From NCBI GenBank assembly GCA_026419775.2, contig JAOPGA020001380.1, positions 1 through 27,777 of the forward strand: DNA of 27,777 nt, in the 5' to 3' direction. Each line of letters starts with the position of its first letter. Within the stretch, counting starts at the first letter, position 1. Shown here piece after piece: positions 9,246 through 18,225 of this stretch. The notes under the pieces were generated by a model. That model was not told the origin of the DNA and made no database searches. It saw nothing but the letters and a program-made list of their open reading frames with translations. A program made the position numbers and the translations under genes. The stretch comes from Acrasis kona. Lineage: Eukaryota > Heterolobosea > Eutetramitea > Acrasida > Acrasidae.

Positions 9246-10513
9246 TTAGTTTGTTGTGTCGGTTGTTGTGGTTGTTGTATTTGATGCTGTTGGATCTTTA
9301 AGGCTGCTCTCCTCATCGCTAAGTGGCGAATTAACATACGGGCTCCCAAAGAGTTGATCCTCTGTGACGTCTTCTCTTCGCATGGATGCTTTATGTGTCA
9401 AAATTGTAGGCGCTTGTTTTTGTTGTGGTGATTGTGATAGCTCATCGTCAGTATCGGACTCTACAGGATCTACAAATAAATTAGATGCAAAAAGTTCGGG
9501 ATCAGATATGATGTTGACTGGAGAAGTGGAAGCACTTTTGAATTTTAAATCAGTCTTCAGGTTTGTAAAGGACTCGTTGGCCTCTTCTTTCTGCTGCTTC
9601 CACTGCCTAAACTCTTGAATGGATTTATACATTGAGTATACTTTGAAAAGTAGATCGTATGATGCGGCGCCACACACCACCAAAGCAACAATAGCCATCA
9701 CGACGAAGCAAATAAGCATGTTGAGCGAAGGAAAGTAACTAATCTGTTGACATAAATTTCCTGCGAAGAAACTTAACCCTGCGATTACGAAGAAGAGTAC
9801 CCGTGGGCTGTCAAGAGGCTTCTCTGTCTTTTCCATTGTTCTATTCCAAGTATATAATGCGTATCTAATAACAAGTAATGAGCAATGCAAACAGGCGAAA
9901 CATACCCATTTAGCAAACTAAATATTAAGAAGCATATAGTTTTGAATTCGCTAAACACCCAAGAGGTCAACCCATTGTGTAAGCTATTCGAAAGAAGCCA
10001 CGTGAATAGGCCGAATGTAATAATTACTATACAAAATATAACAGTTTTGATCTCTGTATCAAAAGTTTTTTTGGCTTGCTTGACCTGCTCAACACCAAAT
10101 TTTTCTGTTACGTCCTTGATCGAATCCTTTATTGTCGTGTTCAGAACAGCACCACCGTCCTCAACACTTTCTCGAATGCCAGCAACTAGTTTACCGGAGG
10201 AGTTCGTCAAACCTGACTCCATTTTACTTCCAACATGCAAAAATGCTCTTTCTATTGCGATACCCCACTCGGTAAAACCCTCGACTCCAGTTTCTTTAAA
10301 TGCAGTTCCAAACCGATCAAATATTTTTACGAGTGCCTTAGTAATGATTTTTGTATTATCCGTGACTGTGTTTGTTACATCGTCTGTGCAGTTCTTAATG
10401 GTCTCCTCTAATACAGCACCAAGTATTCTTGCAGCTTCCTCTCCAAAGGTTGTGGCACTTTTGACGAGCACCTGCGATGGAGCTCTGGTTAGCGTGTCCA
10501 CTAAATAATCCAT
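9246..10513 (-). CDS. Four-helix membrane protein of unknown function (two exons)
   Basis: Exon 1 is 9906-10513 and exon 2 is 9246-9864, with a 41-bp intron (9865-9905, GTATGT...TTAG) that joins LLNG to YALYTW in frame. The product is 408 aa. Residues 1-150 form a soluble amphipathic-helix region with repeated Thr/Val/Lys patterns, somewhat apolipoprotein-like. Hydrophobic segments follow at about 157-176, 186-207, 225-243 and 253-278. Next come a short charged helix (IQEFRQWKQQKEE) and a Ser/Thr/Asp-rich tail of over 100 residues ending in a run of Thr. There is no signal peptide, and I recognise no family. The tail with SDTDDE and many S/T suggests a phosphorylated cytosolic end (inference). 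It is transcribed divergently from the RasGEF gene across a gap of about 190 bp. Confidence 0.8.
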
Positions 10514-10707
10514 ATTTGATACTTCTAATTACAAAAGATTGACAATTAACAGTTAATCAATAATGATAAATCTATATCTTATGGCGAAGCACTTTTTATT
10601 TGTAGCAAAGCTGTATACTACAGCTTTCAAGATTACGATAACATATATGTAGCTTTTCAGTATTGCATCGCATTACCAGGTTGTCTGGTCTTACAACACA
10701 ATCTAAT
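10514..10707. promoter_or_regulatory. Divergent promoter region
   Basis: 194 bp, AT-rich, between the divergent starts of the membrane-protein and RasGEF genes. It must contain both promoters. No specific element is recognised. Confidence 0.4.
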
Positions 10708-13700
10708 ATGTCTTCAGCTCCCGAACAAAGTATTACTTGTACATCGTTACATATGCACTAACCTTTGTAGTCGTATCAGGGAAAACAACGTACAAGAAGT
10801 TTTTAAATGCCAAGAAGGAGCCATGTTTTGCACCAATTGGGTTTGAGGCAGACACCAGGTAACATTCTCAAAGCACGCTAATTTAACAAACTAGTTATCA
10901 TTTCCGATACTTGTGGGATGCCGCTAGAAAAAAACCTTACTTCGCTAACCTTTTAACAAAGAAAACAGTGTGGAAACTTCCAGAAGCAGTAGCTAAACCA
11001 GTGGAGGAGAAGGTAGATGCCAAGGAAGAGCAAAAAAAGAAGGAAGAAGAGGAGCGGAAGAACAAGGAAGAGCAAGACAAACGTGCAGAACAGGAGTTAG
11101 AGGACGAAATGCGGAAGCTTGAAGCGCAAAAATTAGAAGAAGATTTAAGAGCGAAAAAAGAGTTGGAAGAAAAGGAACGGATACAAAAAGAACTAAAAGA
11201 GAAGGAAGAAAACGAACGCAAACAAAAACTCGAAAATGAAGCAAAGGCAGCGGCAGAGGAAAAGGCGAGAGTGGAATCACTCAAGGCAGAAGAGGAAGCG
11301 CGAAAGGAGTCGGAAAGGAAAGAAAACGAGAAAAGAGAATTAGAAAAGAGGGAGTTACAAAAGAAACAAGAAGAAGAGAGGAAACAGAAGGAGGAGGAAG
11401 AGAAGCAAGCCAAAATTGCCGAAGAAAAAAGATTGGAACAAAAACGATTAGACGAAGTCAAAGAAAAGGAACGACAGGAAAAAATAAAACAAGACGAAAA
11501 GAAAAAGCTAGAGGATGAAGAAGCTCAAAAAAGAGTAGAGCAAGAACATAAAAAGAGAGAGGAACAAAAAGCGCTCGAGCTAGAAAATCAGCTCAAACAA
11601 CAATTAACTTTATCGAAAGCAGAGGAGCTCAAAAAGAAGAGATTAGAGCGCCAAGACAAAGAAAAAGTAGCTGAAGCTCAACAAGTAGCACCTCAAATAG
11701 TTGAAACTCGTCCGAGAAGTAGATCAAAAGCATCAGAACCAAAATTCTTACCAGAAGCTCCCAAGATTGTTCCTATAAAAGTAGAAGAAGCTGTTCAAGC
11801 TCAGAGCGTAGAACCAGAAAATAAAAAACTATCAAGAGTGGAGGAGCTCAGAAAGAAGAGAGAAGAGCGTAGTAAAAAGGAAGCTGAAGAACAACAACAG
11901 CAAACTCCAGCGGCGACAACACCAAGAAAGAAGGCTACTATTGCTGTTGGTGTAGACGAAGTACTGTTCCCTCTGATAGAGCACCTCATACAATACTACC
12001 ACAGAATCTATCCCAACAAGTCAAATCTAACCATGCATTCTTTTACTAGTCTATCCAGTCTGTCCAGAGTATTTAACGTAGCAGAGACCGAATTTGAAAA
12101 AATCATGGATCGATTCTACGACAGCGATGAGTTTAGGAGACAAATGCCAATCCTCAAGGCTGTAGAAGTTTTGAACAAACTAAAAAAAGATTACAACTTT
12201 GTGGCGGTTACTTCCAGAAAGAAATTTCTGAAAGAAAGAACTCAACATTTATTGGATACCTATTTCCCAAACATATTCAGCCAAGTAGTAATAGGTAGTC
12301 ACCTTAACAAATCAGTTACTTGTGGCGAGCTGAATGCCATTTTGCTAATTGACGACAACATTGATCAAGCTTATCAATGTCACCAAGTGAAACAAAAAGT
12401 TATTTTATTTGGTCGTTACCCATGGAGCAAGAGCATGAACAATGATGACAGCTTGTTACCAATTAATGTCATCAGAGCAGAAGCATGGGAACATGTTGAA
12501 TCATGCATCGAATTTATGAACCAACCAGAGGATGCCAGAAGAGCGCAGTCATCAAAGAGAACAGAATTAATGAAGAGGACTCTACAACCCATCGTAACAG
12601 TTACTACAAATGTCAAAGTTGAGCAGCAGAAGGTTGTTGAAGTCGTCGACAAAACACAACCTACAGAAGGAACTGATACAGCAACAACAACCACCCCTTC
12701 AAATGTAAAAGAAACGCCCATTAGTAAAGAGAGCATTGAACCATTAACCATTCAACAACAAAATGAAAAAGTGGACAATAAACCACTAATCACAGTACAA
12801 GAACCCGTTGAGAAGGTAATAGAACCAATAAAGAAGGAACTAAAGAAGGAACCAAAGAAGGAACCAGTGAAGCAACAATCAACGCAACCTACAAGCGTTA
12901 CCATTGAACAACCAAAGAGCGTTGCCGTCGAACAAGTACAACATGTTAAACATTCACCACCCGTAACAAAAGAACCAATAAAGAAACAACCCGTAGAGCA
13001 ACAATCAACGCAACCAACAAGCATTACCATTGAACAACCAAAGAGCGTTGCCGTCGAACATGTTAAACATTCACCACCCGTAACAAAAGAACAAGTAAAG
13101 GCAACAAAACAAGAGGATACATTACCAACAAATCACATTGATAAAGAGGTGGTGAATCATGATGATTCAATTCAACAATCCCAATCATCATCATCACCAC
13201 CAATCATCAAACAAATCATTACAAGCGAATCATCGCCATCACCACCCATTACTAATAATCACGAATCAAAACCAATCATGAGCACCGCCGAATCGTTCCA
13301 ATCGCCACCAATCACCATCACACCCAACGAATCAATCGCCATCATCCACAACGACACTCTATCCAATCATTCGTCACCAATTAATCACAATCAACAATCA
13401 ATCGCCACCAATCAATCAACATCGCCCGCTCATGATCCACCAATCCTTCTCTCATCATCATCGCCGATCCGATCCAATCCATCATCACCACCACCACATC
13501 AACAAATCAACAAGCAATCATCATGGAGGGATTCCATCCTACCACTAGTCTATGATGAAGTGGAGAGAAACGCATTCGTCAACACCAATCAAGGCACCAC
13601 CTTCTCCAAACTAGTAAACGAATGGATACAAGGACACGGCGATGCCAATGCCATCTCTGAGAGCTTCCTATTATGCTATCGCACGTTCTGCACGCCAGAG

Positions 13701-14873
13701 GATGTATTCGAACAATTAGCTCTAGAATATAGAAGAGCATTATCACAATACAAATCGTCATCGTCATCGTCGTCCATTCGATTGGATATTCTATCCAGAA
13801 CGTTATGGAGGTGGTTCGAAAGGTGCAGCAAGACTGATTTCATAGGCAACAATCGAATGTTGATGGCGCTCACTCGATTCGTCGATCAACAAGTCGCGCT
13901 GTTCGACGTGGAACTATCCAAACGATTCCGCAACATGATCAATCAGCACTTGACATGGTACAAGTCGAGGAACGCGATGATTCATCAGGTGGACATGATG
14001 TTATCCACCGTGATGAGCGATCAGTTCTGCGAGAGCATCATGTCGCGTCCGTCTCCGCTGTTCGAACTGCAGCCCGTGGATCTGGCCAAGCAATTGACCA
14101 GCACCGACCTGGTGAGCTTTAGGGCGCTGCGCCACACTGAATTGTTACATGCTGACGTGTTGGATAAAATGTTGACTCATCACTATGATACCCTCCACGT
14201 GCACCAGTGCAATCCGATCTACGAGGTGCACTGTCCCAACGTGTACAAGTTGATTTGTAGAGCCAGAGCATTGAGAGAGTGGGCGGTGAGCGCCATCATT
14301 GCGCCTGCTGACGAGAGCGTCAGGGCCATTCGCATGGAGTACTTGATCGAGTGCGCCAGAGCGTTGTGCATGGAGGAGAGGAATCATCAGTCTGGTTTCG
14401 CACTGCTGAGCGCGCTGTTGAGCTTTCCGGTGTCACGCCTGCACAGGACGCTGGACAAGTTGAGCGACGAGGCTTATCGCGTGTTGAGTGATTTGGCAGT
14501 GTTCGAAGTGTGCGTCAGGGATTCGGATCGAAAGGACGCGTTGACTTTATTTTCTTGTAATGAAATTAAAATAAAAAATGTTGGTGGCGATGCTGCCATT
14601 GTTCCTCGCATGGAATCCTTCTTGGAGAGATTGGTGCTGATCGATGAGTGCGTAAAGACTCATGTCGGTAATGGTTGTTATGTGAATGTGAATAAGGTGT
14701 GCATGATTGGTCATGTCGTCGGTGCGGTGATTAGGCATCAGCAGCTGTCAGATCAGGATGCGAGCCATCGTTATGACGAGAATTTGGAGAAGCGTTTGCA
14801 AAAGTCATTTGTTTATAGACAGGGAGAGGATGTGGTGACGCGGTGGTCTTTTGATAGGGAGCCCGTTTGTTGA
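10708..14873 (+). CDS. RasGEF with WW-like, coiled-coil and inactive HAD-like domains (three exons)
   Basis: Predicted guanine-nucleotide exchange factor for a Ras-family GTPase. Exons are 10708-10729, 10771-10858 and 10895-14873; the introns are 41 and 36 bp. The first exon is tiny (7 codons plus one base) and supported only by splice signals and intron length. The product is 1362 aa. In order: a WW-like segment (about 41-70; LWDAARKKPYFANLLTKKTV then W..P); a long E/K/R coiled coil (about 75-330); an HAD/5'-nucleotidase-like domain (about 384-560); a Gln/Pro/Ser/Thr-rich linker with a tandem duplication; RasGEF-N (from about 940, FSKLVNEWI, SFLLCYRTFCTPEDVF); and the CDC25 catalytic domain (about 1090-1360, FELQPVDLAKQLT through VPRMESFLERLVLIDE). 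In the HAD-like part the expected catalytic D-x-D reads G-V-D (Gly389), so catalysis is doubtful, while the late acidic motif LLIDDN is kept. TGA at 14871-14873. Confidence 0.88.
12867..13094 (+). repeat. Tandem duplication inside the RasGEF linker
   Basis: Copy one is 12867-12992 and copy two 12993-13094, nearly identical in DNA (shared cores QQSTQPTS, IEQPKSVAVE and VKHSPPVTKE). Copy two lacks a short stretch encoding QVQ. The high DNA identity indicates a recent in-frame duplication in disordered sequence. Confidence 0.8.
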
Positions 14874-14908
14874 TCTAATTGTTTTCTGGTTGTTTGTAAA
14901 ATTCAATC

Positions 14909-14914
14909 AATAAA
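14909..14914 (+). terminator. AATAAA of the RasGEF gene, 3 bp before the MCU start
   Basis: The only good hexamer after the RasGEF stop. It lies immediately upstream of the MCU ATG at 14918, so RasGEF mRNA 3' ends must reach into the MCU gene. Confidence 0.5.
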
Positions 14915-14917
14915 AAG

Positions 14918-15835
14918 ATGCTTGTTCGTGGAACCGTACGATTCGCTTCTCTTGGTGCTGTCCGCGGTTTTTCTTGCGTGTCCTTTCAAAGACAGAAGCA
15001 GGATGGTATTCCTCTCGCAGATTTGGAGAAGCAACAGAGAGTACAAATCATGAAGAGGAAGCTTACTCAATCCGAAAAACTATCCCTCTCGAAACAGGAT
15101 TACCTTGATATTGCTGCAGAGAGTGGGATTGATCAGGCCGAGGCTACCAAGCTCTTGAATCACTTACACGAGAGCGGAGTCGTGTTGCACTACTCAAATA
15201 ACCCCTTGTACAAAGATGTCGTTGTCATTAAACCAGAACAAGTCACCAAAAGCGTGGCAAGCCTTTTAAACGTTGACATTTTACAGAAGGAGATTGACAA
15301 GCACACCGAGGAGTTATCTGCGATCGAGGCAAAGGTTGCTCCGCTTCGTGAGGTTAAGAGAGAGCTGGACCGCAAGGCCAAGAACAGGATCACCGCCTAC
15401 TTGTTTGGTGGTTTGGGGTATCTACTCACTCAAACATTCATCCTTGCCAAAATGACTTGGATTGATTTTGGATGGGACGTGGTGGAACCAATAACCTACT
15501 TTTTTACCTTTAGCGTTGCTCTCATTGGCTACACTTACTTCCTATTGGTCAGAAGAGAATACAGTTACGACGACGTGCTTCAAATGATGACCGATCGCAG
15601 AAGACGCATCGAATACAAGAAGAACAACTTTGACTACGAAGCTTATGCTCACTTGGAAAGAGAATGGCGCGACAAGGCAGACCAAATCAAACAAGAATGC
15701 TTATGGGCCTACGGAGTTGTTCCAAAGGACTTTCAAGAAAGAATGAACCGTGTCCGCAAGCAGGTAGCACAAAGCGAAATCAGGCCCAACGAAGACTTAC
15801 AAGCAGCCACACGCAAACCAGCCGAATCAACATAA
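14918..15835 (+). CDS. MCU: Mitochondrial calcium uniporter pore subunit
   Basis: Forms the Ca2+ channel of the inner mitochondrial membrane. Single exon, 305 aa. The first 25 residues are basic and hydroxylated without acidic residues, fitting a mitochondrial presequence. A soluble N-terminal domain and a coiled coil (about 118-155) precede two membrane helices (about 157-178 and 192-211). These are joined by the pore signature W186-D-V-V-E-P191, followed by ITYFFTF; this is the family WDxxEP motif with VV where animals have IM. A second coiled coil follows (to about 290). Trp, Asp187 and Glu190, the pore residues, are present. The gene starts only 44 bp after the RasGEF stop on the same strand. 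Its stop lies 12 bp from that of the convergent helicase. Confidence 0.95.
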   Translation: MLVRGTVRFASLGAVRGFSCVSFQRQKQDGIPLADLEKQQRVQIMKRKLTQSEKLSLSKQDYLDIAAESGIDQAEATKLLNHLHESGVVLHYSNNPLYKDVVVIKPEQVTKSVASLLNVDILQKEIDKHTEELSAIEAKVAPLREVKRELDRKAKNRITAYLFGGLGYLLTQTFILAKMTWIDFGWDVVEPITYFFTFSVALIGYTYFLLVRREYSYDDVLQMMTDRRRRIEYKKNNFDYEAYAHLEREWRDKADQIKQECLWAYGVVPKDFQERMNRVRKQVAQSEIRPNEDLQAATRKPAEST

Positions 15836-15847
15836 AAAAACAATTGT

Positions 15848-17854
15848 TCAAGTCTTTTTTTTATTCTTCTTTTTTGCTTCTGCGGATTGTAACAACGATG
15901 GTACGAAACCTTCAGAACCAGTCTTGGTCTTCTTGTTGGGTTGTGAATCTCTGGAACTAACAGATAAAGCCTTCTCAAAGTCCTCCTCTCCAGACATTTC
16001 AGAGTACTGTTTCTCCGTAATCTTTCCACTCCTTAGCATCTTGAGCAAATTCTTTTCTTTTCTTATTTCCTCCATCTCTAACTGTTGGTACACTCTCTTC
16101 TTGTTTTTTGATTTCAAGTCAGTGTCCTTTCTAACGTCATGCTTTTTTTGTGATAAATTCTTTTCTTTGAGTTTCTTCTCCTCTTGAAGTTGTGTCCTTT
16201 CTTCTTCCAGTTCGGCTTCCTTCTTCTTGTTCTTTTGTAATCTCACCAAACGCGCCTTTTCTCTTTGTGAGTCCTTGTATGGTATGGCATCAACGTCCAC
16301 AATGTGCGCGGCTGGTAGTTGAATGTTGTTCTTCTTTAATTCACGAATGTCTGGCAGCGCGACAAGTGCAAACGCTCTCATGAGACGGGACCACCTCAGA
16401 TTAGAAAACTTGAAAATGTAGTTGAGCTGATGTTCCTTGTAGCCTCTCACATACGAAGCGAATGCGCTTGTGGACTTGTCAACCAAATCATGATCCTTCT
16501 TTACCATCTCCAACACCTCTGGCAGCACATTTTCAATCACCTTTCCCTTTTGATCTTCTTCCTCATCATCTTGTGATTCCTCTCCGTCTTCTACTTCTTT
16601 GTCCTGCTCAACGCCATCAACAATAAAAGTCTCTCCTTGAATGATTGGCACCTTCTTTAGTTGAAGGTATTCTACATAGTTGTCTTCTCTTTTGGATAAA
16701 AATAGAATGGAAGTTCCTGACTTCCCCATGCGTGCAGTTCTACCAACGCGATGTACAAAAGAATTCGGATCGACAGGGGGGTCATATTGGACGATGTAAT
16801 TAACGTCAGGAAAGTCAAGACCACGTGCGGCAACATCAGTGCACAACAAAACTTGAACACCTTTTCCGTTAAGAAACTCCTCGTACGTTACGGTACGTCT
16901 CTTTTGAACCATTTGGCCGTGCAGTCCGACAATCTGTAATTTTCTGTTTGCATTTTTTCTAGCCTGAACTAATTGTAGCAATACTTTATGGAAGAAATCA
17001 ACGCAAGCACAAGTAGAAAAGTATATAATAATCTTTAACTGCTCTTGCTCTGGACTCAACGTATACAATAGCATGTGAAGTAACTGTGACAATTTGGCCT
17101 CTTCGTGGCAAATAATGTAATAGTTGGTGAGCTGGAGCGGAGTTGATTGGTGTGCAGAGTTCTTCATGGTAACCTTGACTTGTACTTTGACTGGATTACG
17201 TAGACCCGACCGAATGAGATCCATCATGTGACTTGTTTGTGTGGCGGAAAATAATCCTGTCCTGCGCTGCTTAGGTATCTGTGCTAAAATTTGATTCACT
17301 TGTCTTTCGAATCCCATGTCGAGAATACGGTCGGCTTCATCAAGAATTAAAATTTCTAGATTTTTTACGTCAAAGACACCCTGTCCTATAGCTGCCCTAC
17401 TGTTGAGAACGTCCAATAAACGTCCAGGCGTGCACACTGCGACGTGACCAACAAACTTTACGTCGTGGCCTCCAATTACTCTTTGTACGGTAATGTTTGT
17501 CATGTTCGAAAATAGCTCCGCAATTGCAGACACTTGTTCTGCAAGCTCGCGTGTGGGGCAAATAATAATCGCATATATGCCGTTGGGTAGTAGATTTGTC
17601 GTCTTCATCTTTTCCAAGAGCATGTGAAAAACTGGTACAATGTAGGCCAGTGTTTTACCAGACCCTGTGCAAGCTTCTACTACAACATCTTTGTGTGATA
17701 ATAGTTGTGGGATTGCGTTTTCTTGAACTGGTGACATTGTTGTGAATTTGAAGTGTTCATGTATAAAGTTTAAGATGATAGGATTAATTTCTGGCTTGAC
17801 ATCTGACCATGTTTTATCACCAAGGGCGACATTCACATTCACCCCTTCTGTCAT
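15848..17854 (-). CDS. DDX55: DEAD-box RNA helicase DDX55/Spb4
   Basis: Nucleolar ATP-dependent RNA helicase needed for 60S subunit maturation. Single exon, 668 aa, ATG at 17852-17854, TGA at 15848-15850. The helicase core has motifs in order: Q-motif region (FTTMSPVQ), Walker A ACTGSGKT (61-68), PTRELAEQ, TPGRLLD, DEAD (172-175), SAT (203-205), then ARGLDFPDV and HRVGRTAR in the second RecA domain. The C-terminal extension carries the Spb4/DDX55-type segment (FASYVRGYKEHQLNYIF, RAFALVALP, IPYKDSQREKAR) followed by a long Lys/Glu-rich basic tail, and this identifies the subfamily. An acidic insert (EVEDGEESQDDEEEDQ) precedes that segment. The slightly larger size than the roughly 600-aa relatives comes from the insert and tail. 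All catalytic motifs are intact. Confidence 0.94.
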   Translation of the reverse strand: MTEGVNVNVALGDKTWSDVKPEINPIILNFIHEHFKFTTMSPVQENAIPQLLSHKDVVVEACTGSGKTLAYIVPVFHMLLEKMKTTNLLPNGIYAIIICPTRELAEQVSAIAELFSNMTNITVQRVIGGHDVKFVGHVAVCTPGRLLDVLNSRAAIGQGVFDVKNLEILILDEADRILDMGFERQVNQILAQIPKQRRTGLFSATQTSHMMDLIRSGLRNPVKVQVKVTMKNSAHQSTPLQLTNYYIICHEEAKLSQLLHMLLYTLSPEQEQLKIIIYFSTCACVDFFHKVLLQLVQARKNANRKLQIVGLHGQMVQKRRTVTYEEFLNGKGVQVLLCTDVAARGLDFPDVNYIVQYDPPVDPNSFVHRVGRTARMGKSGTSILFLSKREDNYVEYLQLKKVPIIQGETFIVDGVEQDKEVEDGEESQDDEEEDQKGKVIENVLPEVLEMVKKDHDLVDKSTSAFASYVRGYKEHQLNYIFKFSNLRWSRLMRAFALVALPDIRELKKNNIQLPAAHIVDVDAIPYKDSQREKARLVRLQKNKKKEAELEEERTQLQEEKKLKEKNLSQKKHDVRKDTDLKSKNKKRVYQQLEMEEIRKEKNLLKMLRSGKITEKQYSEMSGEEDFEKALSVSSRDSQPNKKTKTGSEGFVPSLLQSAEAKKKNKKKT

Positions 17855-18225
17855 TTATTTGTGAAATGTAAGGTTCAAAGTATTGTTTACAAAAATCATA
17901 TGTGATGATGCCCACACGCTAATCGTGATGCTTGAAACAAGTCGAAAGTAGAGATGGAATCGAATGAGATGGATCTAGGACAGTATTGTAAAAGATAACG
18001 AACAATCAAAAATTGAAAGTAGTGGAATGTGAAAAACGTAATTTAATGGACTTTTTTCCAAACTATTTCTTCACCACTTTTGATACATTCAAATAAATTT
18101 GTGTTTTGCTGTAGTTGTTTGTACAATTTATTACCACCATTGTCACGAAAGAACCTGATGCGTTGTTGAGCTCAAATCGAATATTTCTTTCGGAGCATAT
18201 TAAGTTGACAAGGAGTAACGGATTG
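17855..18225. promoter_or_regulatory. Divergent intergenic region between DDX55 and DNAAF1
   Basis: 371 bp, AT-rich. The DNAAF1 frame stays open upstream to about 18115 without an ATG. No specific element recognised. Confidence 0.4.

Noticed and set aside
9885-10508. 207-codon plus-strand frame opposite the four-helix membrane protein
   Set aside because: It crosses the intron of the minus-strand gene, whose splicing gives a coherent membrane protein. The antisense translation has no domain character.
10937-11461. Long minus-strand reading frame opposite the RasGEF coiled coil
   Set aside because: Its Ser/Phe/Cys-rich translation is the mirror of Glu/Lys-rich codons on the plus strand. There is no start context or homology.
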